Assembly (NCBI GenBank): GCA_021229015.1 | Contig: CM037788.1 | Location: 40,900,049 to 40,964,048, forward strand | Source: Solen grandis | Taxonomy: Eukaryota; Mollusca; Bivalvia; Adapedonta; Solenidae | Length of the DNA stretch: 64,000 nucleotides | Direction: 5' to 3' | Shown: positions 22,926 through 33,687 of the stretch, in pieces | How the letters are laid out: every line of letters begins with the position of its first letter | How positions within the stretch are numbered: the first letter of the stretch is position 1 | Translations under genes and position numbers: made by a program | Notes under the pieces: generated by a model | The model's database searches: none | The model's input: only the letters and a program-made list of their open reading frames with translations | Told to the model about the DNA's origin: nothing

Positions 22926-25052
22926 CCACCATTACTATTGTATGAAATATTCAAGTATATTACTAAGCAGAAATGAATTATTAGATCTACTCTAAATAAC
23001 TAACAATAATTATTAAGACATGATATTTGGTTATTTTAATTAGCGGAACAGTATTTGAGTATTTAAGTTTTACTTAGCGCAAAGAATTGTTGGGGGAATT
23101 TGACCCTGGTCTTGAAGCTAAGAATGAGAAATGGTGAGTAATTTAAATTTAACATTTGAATTGATCAGAATTATATGTAGGTACAATTTTTATCAGTTTT
23201 GTTGTAAACAAAACATATTACTCACCCAGATTCATGGATTTTTCCCGGTGTTTACATAAGATACGTTCCGTCCATATATTGACGACTCGGTTACATTTAG
23301 AAAAGGGTCATACGTTATATATATATATATATAAAGGCAGCTTGTCGAAGGAATTATCGTTTAATACAGATGAGATAAAATATCAAATTGAAATCTTATC
23401 ATGTTACTTTGGATTGATACAGTGTAAGAGAAGTATAAGACCTGAAGAAGTAGGTCTCATACTAACAGCTTGATTTTATGTTACATCGCCTGGTTACGTC
23501 ACACTACACAATACGTGTAATGCACCACAGCATAATGATTTTGTGTTAAGATCGAAAAATAACTGCTTTTGTTGCATATATTTGTTGTCAGTGGCTAGCG
23601 CTTCAGAATCGGACCTGTATATATGGATTGTCTCTGGAAGTCCGATATAATATCAAGAATGTACATGTAGGCGTAGGCATATAGATCTACGGTAAGTGCA
23701 AAATAAAATCGTGCATGAACCTGCATATATATATCTTACAACAGCAAATACAGCAAAATGGTTTTAAAAGTTGTCAAAACACACTGTTTTGTAGGTTAAT
23801 AAATCATATCACTGTAAGCGATATGAATTGGCTAATGTTTTAAGCATAAATAAACGTACTTTATGGGCTAGATGTACATTTTGTTTATCAGGGGTTCGCT
23901 GCGTGGTGTATATATAGGTCTCCTGTAAAATGCCTTGATAAAAGTCCACATATAAGATGGAGTCTATTGGGACATTTCTACAGACAATATACGCGCGAGC
24001 GTAGGCTTCTATCGCCTGGAGAAATCCCTTTAGAATAGATTCTATTCAACTTAAAACCACTCTCAATTTGTGAAACATTTGATTTTGATAAATTGATCGT
24101 TATTTTCTGTACATTGTAAATAAATAAAATTTTAAATTTTAAAGTTGTATTATTGAAATAAATCGCTGATCGGATAATTTAGCAGACAAGTGCAGATAAC
24201 TCTGTCGAGTATTTTGTAAGTATTAAAGCCTTTTTACTGCACATGTCAAAGCGGTATACGGGGATCAGTGAAATACATATATACATGTAGTTCTCATTAT
24301 TTGAATGTTATTTAGAAATAGCAAATAAATTTTATTGGTATTAATAAAGATAAAGTAAGTAATTAAGTCTGACCTCTGAATATTGAAAGATCATGATAAG
24401 TACTGTTTTTATATATTTGTGTGTTCTTACTTACCCATTTTTTTTCTCATCTAAGCTGGAGAAAGTTGGCCTCTACTGTTTTGGTTCACAAAAAGATTAA
24501 GGTTATGTTTTTTTTCCTGGATCCAGGGCGATCGGGAATTGCAATCAGTTTAAATCAAAATATGATGTTCGAATTAGTATTTGTTTTTAAAGAATTTTAA
24601 TGAAAAATTAACTCCGTAAACGGATGATTTTTTCTATAATTTATGTGTCTCTAGTTTACAGTCTTACGTTTTGTGTTATATACCGACCACTGTTCAGTAC
24701 CAAGTTAATGTGGTGTTACATACAAATACGATTAGATAAATAAAACAAGTGAATTGTTAATCTTAGTGCCTGTTCTGTATATTTATATTTTATATCACAT
24801 TATTGCACATACAAGTTGCATAAATCGGTGTAGGCGGCCGAGTAGCACGACATACCAATGTCTTTAACACTGTATTTTATATGTATCACGAGCTGGTCCA
24901 CAGCATATAAAAGTAGTTCGAGAACGGACTGGCACGAGTTTCATACGATGTGTATGCCCGAATATAAAAGTACACTGCCATTAGCATAGGTTGAATACTA
25001 TAAAATATTCATTATATCATGTAGATACACTTATGAAGCAAATATCCTATGA
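22926..25052. other. gene-free stretch
   Basis: No gene recognised in 2.1 kb of AT-rich DNA. An (AT)n run lies near 23315-23332 and another AT patch near 23723-23735. A 5'-truncated family A fragment lies at about 24830-24950. Confidence 0.4.
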
Positions 25053-25350
25053 CCGTCCCCCGAGTGGTTAGAGCGTCCGACTTGGGTGCGGAAGGTTGTG
25101 GGTTCGATCCCCAACCGCGACATACCAATGTCGTAAAAAATGGTACTTTTATAGCTCCCTTGCTTGGCGCACAGCATTTAAGGGTAGTTGCAAGACTGGT
25201 TGGCCCGGTGTCAGGATAACGTGACTGGGTGTGGTATCATGCCACATGTCTACGACGTGATACTGCAGTGTGGCAGCACTATATCTGTCTCAAGTAGACG
25301 TCGTCTCAAAATAACTTAAATACTGTCGGTAGGACGTTAAACAAAAAAAC
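25053..25350 (+). repeat. SINE family A, full length reference copy
   Basis: The head is CCCCGAGTGGTTAGAGCG (A box) and GTGGGTTCGATCCCCAAC (B box). The body has 'ACATACCAATGTCG', 'AGACTGGTTGGCCCGG', 'GATACTGCAGTGTGGC' and the end 'GTAGGACGTTAAAC', with an A/CA-rich tail to about 25365. This is the best-preserved plus-strand copy. Confidence 0.85.
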
Positions 25351-25499
25351 AAAACAAAAAAAAACAGCTCCAGCCCCCTTTCACATAACACACACACAGT
25401 CGTATATTGAGGGAATGGTTAGGGTTGTCTGACCGTTCGTCTTTTCGTTTGTCTGTCAGAAAATCCTGTGTCATATTCTAGTTCAAGTTCTTGTTTCAT

Positions 25500-25905
25500 T
25501 TTTGATATAAACACAACACAACGGAAGGAGAGCTCCGCACTATTGGCGGTGGCTCTTTTAGGCATTTTTGAATGCCTCAACAGAGCCAGCATGCACTATA
25601 TTATCAGGGAGATGATTCGAGTGAATCACATTGTCCACAAAGAATGAATTTTCATATTGTTTAGAGTTTGATGATGCTATTTCCAGACCCTTTGATTTTT
25701 TGCAAATAAGTTTTTCTAATATATTTGAAGTTTCGCCGCCATTAATTTTTTTTGTTTTTATTGTCCTTTTAGATCTGGTGAATTTCACAAAATCTGATGT
25801 TGGCAGTGCTGGAACTAACCCCTCAACCACCTTGTACATAAATATTAATCTGAGGCTTAGGCGTCTGTCTTGTAATGTTTCTAATTCAAGTTCTAGTTTC
25901 ATTTT
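25500..25905 (-). pseudogene. LINE reverse-transcriptase C-terminal fragment
   Basis: Minus-strand translation carries 'LETLQDRRLSLRLIFMYKV', 'EGLVPALP' and, at the end, 'NSFFVDNVI' and 'NHLPDNIVHAGSVEAFKNA'. These resemble the post-RT tail of non-LTR retrotransposon ORF2 proteins (the RRL..L..MYK and N.LP..IV.A.S...FK patterns). It is only the last ~115 codons. On the upstream side it is fused in frame to the Crypton-like frame, and that junction is a composite. Similar ~30-bp segments (TTCAAGTTCT.GTTTCATTTT) occur on both sides, near 25482 and 25884. Confidence 0.7.
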
Positions 25906-26937
25906 TGAAAGGTAGAATGGATCGTCGGCATTGCAATAATCTTTTGGTCGTTTAGATTGATAAAATATATATGCCTGTACTGGGCATCTTTCTCTGTTGT
26001 CAGGTGTAGCATACATTCTTGGGGGACATAAACGTGTATTCCTTAAGTCCTCTCCAGTTATTGTTTTTGTGGTGCGTTCGTGATATTCTAGATTAGTCAC
26101 AATTACTCAGGGACCGCCGTGGCCGAGCGGTTACAGTCGTGGACTACAAATCTCTCAGCCCCTCACCGCTGTGGGTTCGAATCCCGATAGGGACTTCGGA
26201 TTTTTCATGTGAGGAAGCCTTCCAGCTGGCTTGCGGTAGGTCGGTGGTTCTACCCGGGTACCTCTGTGTACTCGGTGTCTTCCTCCACCTGTAATTAGCT
26301 GGACGTCGCTATATGATTGAAATACTATCGCAGCGACGGTAATCCCCAATACAACAACAACAACAATTACTCATCGGGTCATTTTTCAAGAAAATATCAC
26401 CCCAGTGAATATTTCTGTGTTCTTCAGCCCCGCCACGGATACCAAAATGTAAAGTATTCAAATACCAAAGAGTGTTGATTGTGTTGGATGGCGTTTTGAT
26501 TTCAAGCTGACCACATTCATAGAGCTTATTTATATCGTTGTCAGACAGAGGATCGGCCTTCAATGGCTTTGAACCTTTTCCTTGAGATTCCATTTCTTTA
26601 TTCGCAAAGCATCTCTAGTTTCAGAAAATTCAAGTCCACTTGACATGATCTGACAGGCATATCTGTGGCGTTTTAGGTGACGATCAAAACTGCGTACAAA
26701 ACCTCTTAAGTAGGACGGTTCGTACTCGCCACCATCGGCATTACGGATATTGATAATAAAATCAACAATGTATTTGTTCAATGCATTTGGAGGAATCAAT
26801 TGCAGAAGCATATTCACCTTGTGTTTCGATTCAAGAAACCCCCGTAGAAGATTCATGTGAGCCAGAGTCTTTTTAGCGTATTTTGGTTTTCATTTTTCGA
26901 ATGAATCCGTATCGTAATTTGCGAAGCGACTCGCCAT
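25906..26937 (-). pseudogene. Decayed Crypton-type tyrosine recombinase (DUF3504-like)
   Basis: The minus strand starts at an ATG at 26935-26937 (MASRFANYDTDSFEK), then meets an in-frame TGA at 26890-26892. The frame reopens with an N-terminal SAM-like part ('GGEYEPSYLRGFVRSFDRHL'). It continues with 'LWYLNTLHFGIRGGAEEHRN' and, past a SINE insertion, 'NRERCPVQAYIFYQSKRP' and 'DDPFYLS'. These match the pattern of Crypton-derived domains in ZMYM/QRICH1/KIAA1958-like proteins (EYEP…L..FQRS..R.L; L.FGLRG.EEHR; RCPV..Y..Y). Cryptons use a tyrosine recombinase. The stop, frame changes and SINE show this copy is dead, and its C-terminal catalytic part is replaced by the LINE fragment. Confidence 0.75.
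26100..26373 (+). repeat. SINE family B inserted in the Crypton-like gene
   Basis: The element is 26110-26363, full length from GGGACCGCCGTGGCC to the CAA-repeat tail. The target duplication CAATTACTCA is at 26100-26109 and 26364-26373. It is nearly identical to the 21449 copy, so the two are similar in age. It splits the recombinase frame just after its 'WGDIFLKNDP' segment. Confidence 0.9.
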
Positions 26938-27808
26938 TGTTTACATTTTGCAGACGATACGTCAAGTTAAAAATAGTTCGGCGATCACATGACATAGAAG
27001 AAAGCTGATCACGTGACATAGAGGATTTGAGGGAAATCCCTGAAATCGTTTGCTGAACATGGGAGAAAACTGTCGCAGTTCAATATTGACGCTATCAATG
27101 TTCGAGTGAGCTTCGTTTTCTTTTGGCAATTTTATTACAGCAAAATGTCACACAACTGGAAAAGCTATAGAAAAAAGCTGAAACCGCCTCCAAAAAAAAA
27201 AAAAAAAAAAAAAAAAAGGAATAAGGGCGGCGGCCCAATTAAATCAACCTTCTAGCCTGCGTTAGTTTTCTTAAAAGGAGCTATAATTATAATGAGCACT
27301 TTCGGTCTCCCCACCCACTTTGTTATAAATTAATTTTTGTACAAGTCTCAATAAATCTACTGCGTAAGCCTCGACTTTAGTCCTAACTAATAAATAGCTA
27401 AATTTTATTTACTATATGCAGTTATTTAGCCAATTTTAAAATAACTTAGTGTTTAAAATTATAGTGTGTCCAATGATTTTTTATTCATTTTCTTTTAATG
27501 TTTGGGTAAATTTAATTTATTTATAAAAAATAATCATCAGTTGCCAAATTTACTAATATTTATATGTATATTTTTTTAATTTAAACATTTGTGCAAAAAA
27601 AGATAAATAAATAAATATATATATAGTGATATGAATGCGTCAATCAAAAATCAGTTTACAACAAAAAGTAGGTGTTTGAACTTTATAATCACATGTGTTT
27701 ATTATGCATAATTGTCAATTCCCCTTGAGAAAAAGAATTCACCAGAATTGCTTATCGCGCCATATTTCCACTCCAATGTAAGGGGTAACAGGTGGTAAAT
27801 AAATCAAT
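26938..27808. other. gene-free AT-rich stretch with poly(A)
   Basis: An A homopolymer spans about 27192-27217. Long A/T tracts lie at 27400-27620. Nothing coding is recognised. Confidence 0.45.
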
Positions 27809-27880
27809 GACTCGACCGGGACTCGAACCCAGGGCCTCAGGAATACCGTTCTTGCACTCTACCGACTGAGCTATCAAGTC
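27809..27880 (-). tRNA. tRNA-like sequence (possible tRNA or SINE head)
   Basis: The 72-nt minus-strand sequence folds as a cloverleaf. Acceptor arms are GACTTGA/TCGAGTC (7 bp with one G-U) and the D stem is GCTC/GAGT. The anticodon stem is CAAGA/TCCTG with one mismatch. The T arm is CTGGG-TTCGAGT-CCCGG. The anticodon position would read GGT (Thr), but residue 33 is C where functional tRNAs have U, and GGT is not a usual eukaryotic Thr anticodon. Imperfect inverted repeats (GGTGGTAAATAAATCAAT and its partner) flank it. I favour a tRNA-derived element over a working gene. Confidence 0.45.
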
Positions 27881-28924
27881 ACATGTCTTCTTGTCTATTG
27901 ATTTATCACCAAATACCTGTACCCGGCTACACAAGGCTTGGGCCGCATCCCCTAGTTGTAAAAAAAAAAAAACCTGAAAAAAAGAAAAAAAAATCTAGTT
28001 GCGTATCAGTTTATCATCTCGGTTGTACGGCTGTCTGTCCGTCTGTGTGTCTGCCTTATTTTGTCCATCACGCTTTTTTCACACTTTTCCACCCTCTTTA
28101 TTATTTATATTTAGCATTCAAGTATTTCCTAGTTGCTTCCTGTGTGTATAATTTTATAGTACACGTGTGTAATTTAAATGGAATTTTGATCATTTCATGT
28201 TTTATAGCATTATCTCGGTACCTTCTTGTTATTAAGGTATGTAAATGGTCAAGTAATGTGTGGTGTTGGTGAGATGATGTTCGATCCGTGGGGAGAATGT
28301 GTAGGCAGAAAACACCAATTACGTTGCAGGGTAGAATATGCGGGGGAATATAGGAAATCCACCGTGAGTAGATCTATTCATGTAGGATAGGGATACATGT
28401 ACCTCACCCGAGGGTCAGAAATTTCAGGCGGGGACGAGGCTCTGCCGAGGTTGAGAGATCCTTATCCTACATGAATTTACGAATGGTGGATTTTTTTCTC
28501 TCATGAACTATTATTACTTGCCACAGACCGTCAGCCTCGATTTAATTAACATATCGCGCCAGTACTTGACGCTTGGGAAGGTCATGGAAAGTCCTGGGAA
28601 GGTCATGGAAAGTCCTTGCCCCCAACGAGGTTCGAACCACAACTTTTGACTCCGCAGTCGCGTTCATTACCTCTGGACCTCGGTGCCTGTTATGTTGGCG
28701 TGTATAATTTATCACTATATTTAATCATATTATATAAATTTTTGAAGCTACTATCCTTTCAACGTCATGTACTAGAGGCCCGAAAGTTTTGAGTTGGATC
28801 CCCACCAGAGGCAAGCTGTTTTCAAACCCAACCCAGACACAAAGTAATAGTACGACACCAAAAATGTCGCAATAGATGAGTTGTATTTTCCCCGAAAGAC
28901 ATATAAATAAAGGATATTTGTTTA
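27881..28924. other. gene-free stretch with a SINE C fragment
   Basis: A reversed SINE C-like piece is visible at about 28570-28690: the B box complement GGTTCGAACC and 'GGTCATGGAAAGTCCTTGCC', with the latter segment partly duplicated. An A-rich tract lies near 27960-27990. No gene is recognised. Confidence 0.5.
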
Positions 28925-29140
28925 TTTATGTTATATCTTATCGAGTAGTGATGCGAAATGTGAAAATCGTATCACTTCGAGATGAGACGTAACCCTTATC
29001 CACTCAAAACAAACACATTTTCTTTTTATTTCTGGTACATTTCCTTATAAGTCAAAAAAAGTAGTCCCGGCAGATCTACATCATCACAATGGGATTTTAT
29101 CTAACTGATAGAACAGTCACTGTGACAGTATTTCATCAGT
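28925..29140. mobile_element. Fold-back element (copy 2), partial
   Basis: It shares 'CACTTCGAGATGAGACG', 'CACTCAAAACAAAC' and 'CCGGCAGATCTACATCA' with the element at 14805-15290. Here no SINE separates the last two blocks. Confidence 0.6.
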
Positions 29141-29489
29141 TAGCATAAAATAAAATAGTGTTTATGTTGCTACCAAGACTATTCACTGACCACGATCAAA
29201 AGTCTCGTATCTACATGTATATTTGATAGACTTATGTGTAACAGTGTGCAACATTCACCCGCTGTTACTTTACGCTTTCTCCCTTTTGTTTCTCTTCTTT
29301 CACTCTTCTTCTCCGCACTGGGGAATTAGCAAAGACTGTAGACAGCTTAATATTATCTTCTTTATTTTACTTAATTCAACTTCTACTACAAATATACTAT
29401 ATATACAATAATGAGATTCTTTCTAACGATGTTTGTTTCACACGCGGTTCCGTATGTCTAACTGACTCTCTCACATGCAACCAAATCAT
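29141..29489. other. gene-free stretch
   Basis: Nothing recognised. Confidence 0.35.
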
Positions 29490-29746
29490 GTGAGTTATGT
29501 GGTGGCATAGTCCACACTTATTGATCTTTTACAAAAGTGTGGACTACGCGTTATAGTCCACGGTGACTATGAACAACATACTGGCACTGATTGGACGAGG
29601 AAATGCCATGTTAATTAGTATTACACATTTTTCCTCTCGTCCAATCAGGTGCCAGTATTTCTTCATAGTCACCGTGAACTATAACGCGTAGTCCACACGT
29701 TTGTAAAATTTAATAAGTGTGGACTATGCCACAACATAACTCACAC
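29490..29746. mobile_element. Long fold-back (inverted repeat) element
   Basis: The left arm, 29490-29603, is the reverse complement of 29630-29746 at most positions. Blocks GGCATAGTCCACACTTATT, GTGTGGACTACGCGTTATAG and CACGGTGACTATGAA are inverted in the right arm, with a ~26-bp centre. There is no coding frame. It is a MITE-like structure that could form a ~115-bp stem. Confidence 0.8.
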
Positions 29747-29792
29747 TTTTGTGACGTTTTGTCGCTAGCGGACGGAAAATACCATGTGCTAA

Positions 29793-29893
29793 ATAGGTTA
29801 GTTCATAGTTGCCTTTAACTACACGACATAGTCACTCGGGCTCCGCCCTCGTGACTATATCGTGTAGTTAAAGGCAACTATGAACTAACCTAT
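29793..29893. mobile_element. Near-perfect 43-bp hairpin
   Basis: Arms 29793-29835 and 29851-29893 pair at 42 of 43 positions. The 15-nt loop is TCGGGCTCCGCCCTC. It lies 46 bp after the fold-back element and may be a second MITE or part of a composite. Confidence 0.9.
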
Positions 29894-30594
29894 ACATAAA
29901 TGGCTGGTTCTTAAAATAACGTGTCATAAATACAATCATATAATCAAACATAGATAACTCTTATGAAAACAAGATTAAGGATGTCTAAGGGAGAAAGAAG
30001 GTACAGTGTTACGAAAGGTGAATTAAACAAATAAACATCAAGCCATGTGATAACGTCTTTAGAATGTTTCATACATGTAACAAATGGTCTATAATAAGTT
30101 TTAAATGAAGACCTTATGTATCAAACTACAACGCACACTTAATTACTAATATCTGTAAGTTATTAAATATTAAAAATGTTAAATATATAATACTGTCATA
30201 ATTTGCCTTGTGACATATGACCCATGGTGCCTTCGAAATCTTACAAAACAACACGTCATGAAACCAAAACCATCATCAGAGATCTTGTTAATTCATTCTC
30301 GTTTATAATCCATTGTACCCGTCTGCCGTGGGGTAATAAAGTCCGCTTCTTAACCAAGACGTAGTAGGTTTGAAGTTGTTTAAATCTTTTCTTATTTGTT
30401 TGACGCTCATCCGAGACTTATGATAACATGACAAAGTGTAGTTTAAATAGTTTTAAATCATTCTAAGAAAAATGTGTTTATTTGTTTCTGGATACGTATC
30501 AGTTGACAGAGCGTTTCCACAGTGAATGTTTATTAAGATTTAGATCATAGAGAAATGGGAAGTTGTCAGAATAGAAGAAAATCTAAAGAATGTT
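29894..30594. other. gene-free stretch
   Basis: Nothing recognised. Confidence 0.35.
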
Positions 30595-30711
30595 ATCATC
30601 TTTAAACTTTATGACAATGTTTAGAATAACATGTATAATCTCTCGGCCAAGTTCAATTATGGATGATATCGGTCAATAAGGTCAGGAGTTATGACCTTTT
30701 TAATATAAAAG

Positions 30712-32868
30712 TAGGGCTGTGGATTGTTGGGCAAGTGATGATCCGATCCGATCCACGATCCGGGACTGACGATTCACAGATCGGATCACGAATCACAGGT
30801 TTAGACCTTAAAGAATCCTTAGACAAACAGAACTAACATATTAAGAAATTTAAACAGTTTTATTGATAATAACAAAAGTGAAACCTGTAATGAATATATA
30901 TGGTAAGTTTAGACTGAGCAACTCTTTAAGCTTCGCAAGAAACAACATGGAATTCAAATGCCAAATAATAAGATCCGATATCTTTTGTCTGCTTTGATAA
31001 AAACGTGATTATGTTCTACACACAAAATTTGCTTTCTATCAGTTTTGGTTACGTTTACGAAAGCCTACCTTTATTTTTTGACGTTGTATCATTTTTGGGT
31101 GATTTGACAGGTTAGTTGTACCGCCAGTATATGCAACATTTAAGTTGCAGTTTTTAGCTCACCTGAGCATAGCTCAGGGTGAGCTTTTGGGATACTTGAT
31201 TGTCCGTCGTCCGTCAACAATTTTGATGTTTACACACTAGAGGCCACAATTTTGATCCAATCTTCCTCAAACTTGGTCAGAAAGTTTGTCTTGATGATAT
31301 ATTGAACCCTTTCGAAAATGGGTCAGGTTGGATCAAAAAGTAGGTCAGTAGGTCAAATCTTAGAAAAAAAATCTTGTTTACACACTAGAGGCCACAATTT
31401 TGATCCAATCTTCCTCAAACTTGGTCAGAAAGTTTTTCTTGATGATATCTTGAACCCTTTCGATAATGGGTCAGGTTGGATCCAAAAGTAGGTCAGTAGG
31501 TCAAATCTTAGAAAAATCTTGTTTACACTTTAGAGGCCACAATTTTGATCCAATCTTCCTCAAACTTGGTCAGAAAGTTTGTCTTGATGATATATTGAAC
31601 CCTTTCGAAAATGGGTCAGGTTGGATCAAAAAGTAGGTCAGTAGGTCAAATCTTAGAAAAATCTTGTTTACACACTAGAGGCCACAATTTTGATCCAATC
31701 TTCTTCAAACTTGGTCAGAATGTTTGTCTTGATGATATCTTGAACCCTTTTGAAAATGGGTCAGGTTGGATCCGAACCGAAATGTTTACACATTAGAGGC
31801 CACAGTTTTGATGCAATCTTCCTCAAACTTGGTCAGATTGTTTGTCATGATGATATCTCGAACCAGTTTGAAAATGGGTGGGGCTGGACAGAAATGTAGG
31901 TCAGTAGGTCAAATCTTAGAAAAATCTTGTTTATACTCTGAGGGCAACATTTTTGGTCCAATCATCCTCAAACTTTGGCAGAATGTTTGTCATGGATGGG
32001 GTCAGAAAATTCCTGAACATTGTTTCACCTCATCATCTTAATTCTAAAGCAATCTGTTTTGTACAGGCAATGAATGATACTTATCTCAGGTGAGCGATCT
32101 AGGGCCATCTTGGCCCTCTTGTTACAAATAGCCTTTTTCATATTGGGTAGAAATACCGAAGTATTTCTACACATTTGATGTGTGCTTTGCTTGTGAATAT
32201 CTGTAAAGTTTTTTTCTCTGCCATGTATACAAATTGCAGAAGATTCATTCAGTAAAATTAACATCAGTTTCGAATTTCAAATAATATGGATTACTTACAA
32301 TATCACTCGATTCTTAAGCTTTATAAACATTAAATCTATTAAATATAATATTCAAAATTAATAACCGGAATGATTTGGAAACGTGATATATTGATATCAA
32401 TGAGTTACATTCGAATCTTCCTCGACTAACAGCGTTGCTTAGTACTACATGTTGGACGTATTTTCGAATTTTGAAAACTATGATGAATACTTACGATAAT
32501 GCTTGATTCTTGATTAAATAAAGAATTTTATTTTTTGGTAACGCTAGACGTTCTTACAGTAAGCCGAAATCGTACCGATGATTTAAATTCGAATCTTTAC
32601 CGACGCACAGCATTGCTAGCTGTACATGTTTGTCATATTTTACTTTCGGTTTTGTAAAAACTACTTTGTGTTTGAAAAACGTCCTTTTTTATTCACTTTT
32701 ATTTCATTTTTTTTTCATTTAAGTTTTATAAAAAGTATTTAAGGTAGGTGTTTAAGAAAATATCGCGATCCAGCGATCTTCGCCGTGGCGAATATTCGTA
32801 CCCGATTTGCAGACAGAATTCGTGGATATCCGCATAATCTGAGTACTCGGATACTCGCAGCAGCCCTA
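30712..32868. mobile_element. hAT-like element, non-autonomous, with nested repeat
   Basis: Termini are TAGGGCTGTGG at the left and CAGCAGCCCTA at the right, 8-9 bp of inverted match, in the TAGGG-type style of many hAT elements. The insertion boundary is shown by the resumption of D3 modules on both sides. A clean 8-bp duplication is not evident (ATAAAAG against ATAAAAAG). The interior has GATC-rich sequence near the left end and two related blocks near 32411-32475 and 32590-32650. There is no transposase frame. A D1 repeat is nested at 31151-32122. Confidence 0.6.
31151..32122 (+). repeat. Hairpin-headed repeat D (copy e), nested in the hAT-like element
   Basis: The head is TTTTTAGCTCACCTGAGCA. 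Six D1 modules follow ('GAGGCCACAATTTTGATCC', 'TCAAACTTGGTCAGAAAG'), then the tail CAGGTGAGCGATCTAGGGCC and GGCCCTCTTGT. The modules are unusually alike, so the tandem expansion is young. Confidence 0.85.
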
Positions 32869-33413
32869 ATAAAAAGGTCTGATTTCACTTTGATAGCACC
32901 CTATCATCATTTCTGTAGCAGTCATTTTCAAACTTTATGACAATAGTTATTTAGCCATACATGTTCGGCCAAGTTCGATTATGGCTGATACCGGCAATTA
33001 GGTCAGGAGGTTTTGCCCTTTTTATATTAAAAATGCCAGATTTTACTTTGTTTGCACTCTAGCATCTTCATTTCTTAAGCAATCATTTTCAAGCTTCACG
33101 ATAATGTTTATTGCCATAATCTATTGGCCAAGTTTGATTATGGCTGATACTTGATAATTAGGTCAAGAGTTATGGCCCTTTAATTAATAAAATGCTAGAT
33201 TTCATGAGTACTCAGTTCATTGGTACATGTATCAGAAAACCAAAGAGGATACTCTTGACTAAATCTGATACAGAATATGACCCTTTTCTAACTTAAATGC
33301 TATGGTTGAAGTTTGCATGGATGGTATTAAGTTTATGCCTCAGTAACTAAGCGTGGGACTAATTTAAAATCTGAGGTATCAGACTATCAAGGTAGATCAA
33401 TTTTAAATGTTAT

Positions 33414-33421
33414 TATATAAA
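33414..33421 (+). promoter_or_regulatory. possible TATA box of the sulfotransferase gene
   Basis: TATATAAA lies 177 bp upstream of the predicted start codon. If it is used, transcription would begin near 33445, leaving a ~145-nt leader. This is one candidate only. A splice-acceptor-like TTCTATTTCACAG at 33566-33578 would instead place the real promoter further upstream. Confidence 0.3.
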
Positions 33422-33590
33422 GGGTATGTGGGGGGTAAGAATTGGAACATATTTGATTTGATTTACCAGCAAACATTTTGAATAGTCGAGCGTGCTGTCT
33501 GCTGACAGCTCTTGTTCGATAAATTGAGCATGGACAATAGAGATCTTTGAAGTATTTCTTGACGATTCTATTTCACAGGCTGTTTGAGGC

Positions 33591-33687
33591 ATGAAACACA
33601 AGAGCTGCAAGATGTCCAGGCGATGTCTTCCCTGCCGCCCTAAGAGCATCATTATACTGGTGGTTGTCATTTATACAGTTCTGCAAG
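33591..33687 (+). CDS. sulfotransferase exon 1 (cytosolic tail and membrane anchor)
   Basis: The ATG at 33591 begins MKHKSCKMSRRCLPCRPKS, a basic, Cys-containing tail. The hydrophobic IIILVVVIYTVLQ follows, and the exon ends at CAAG|GTAATT. An in-frame TGA at 33585-33587 excludes an earlier start in the same exon. It leaves one base (G), which pairs with CT at the start of 46033 to make Ala and extends the hydrophobic run with VSFPLYF. This is the ideal topology for a Golgi type II enzyme. An alternative is that exon 2 is itself a first exon starting at the ATG at 46005 (395 aa, without a basic tail). Confidence 0.65.

Larger units (their letters stand above)
30595..33210 (+). repeat. Hairpin-family repeat (D3 modules), split by a hAT-like element
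   Basis: Modules of the 'AACTTTATGACAATGTTTA … GTCAGGAGTTATG … CC' type occupy 30595-30711 and resume at 32869-33210. They are like copy a at 7166-8390. The head and tail of the family are not seen. The interruption is 30712-32868. Confidence 0.6.
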
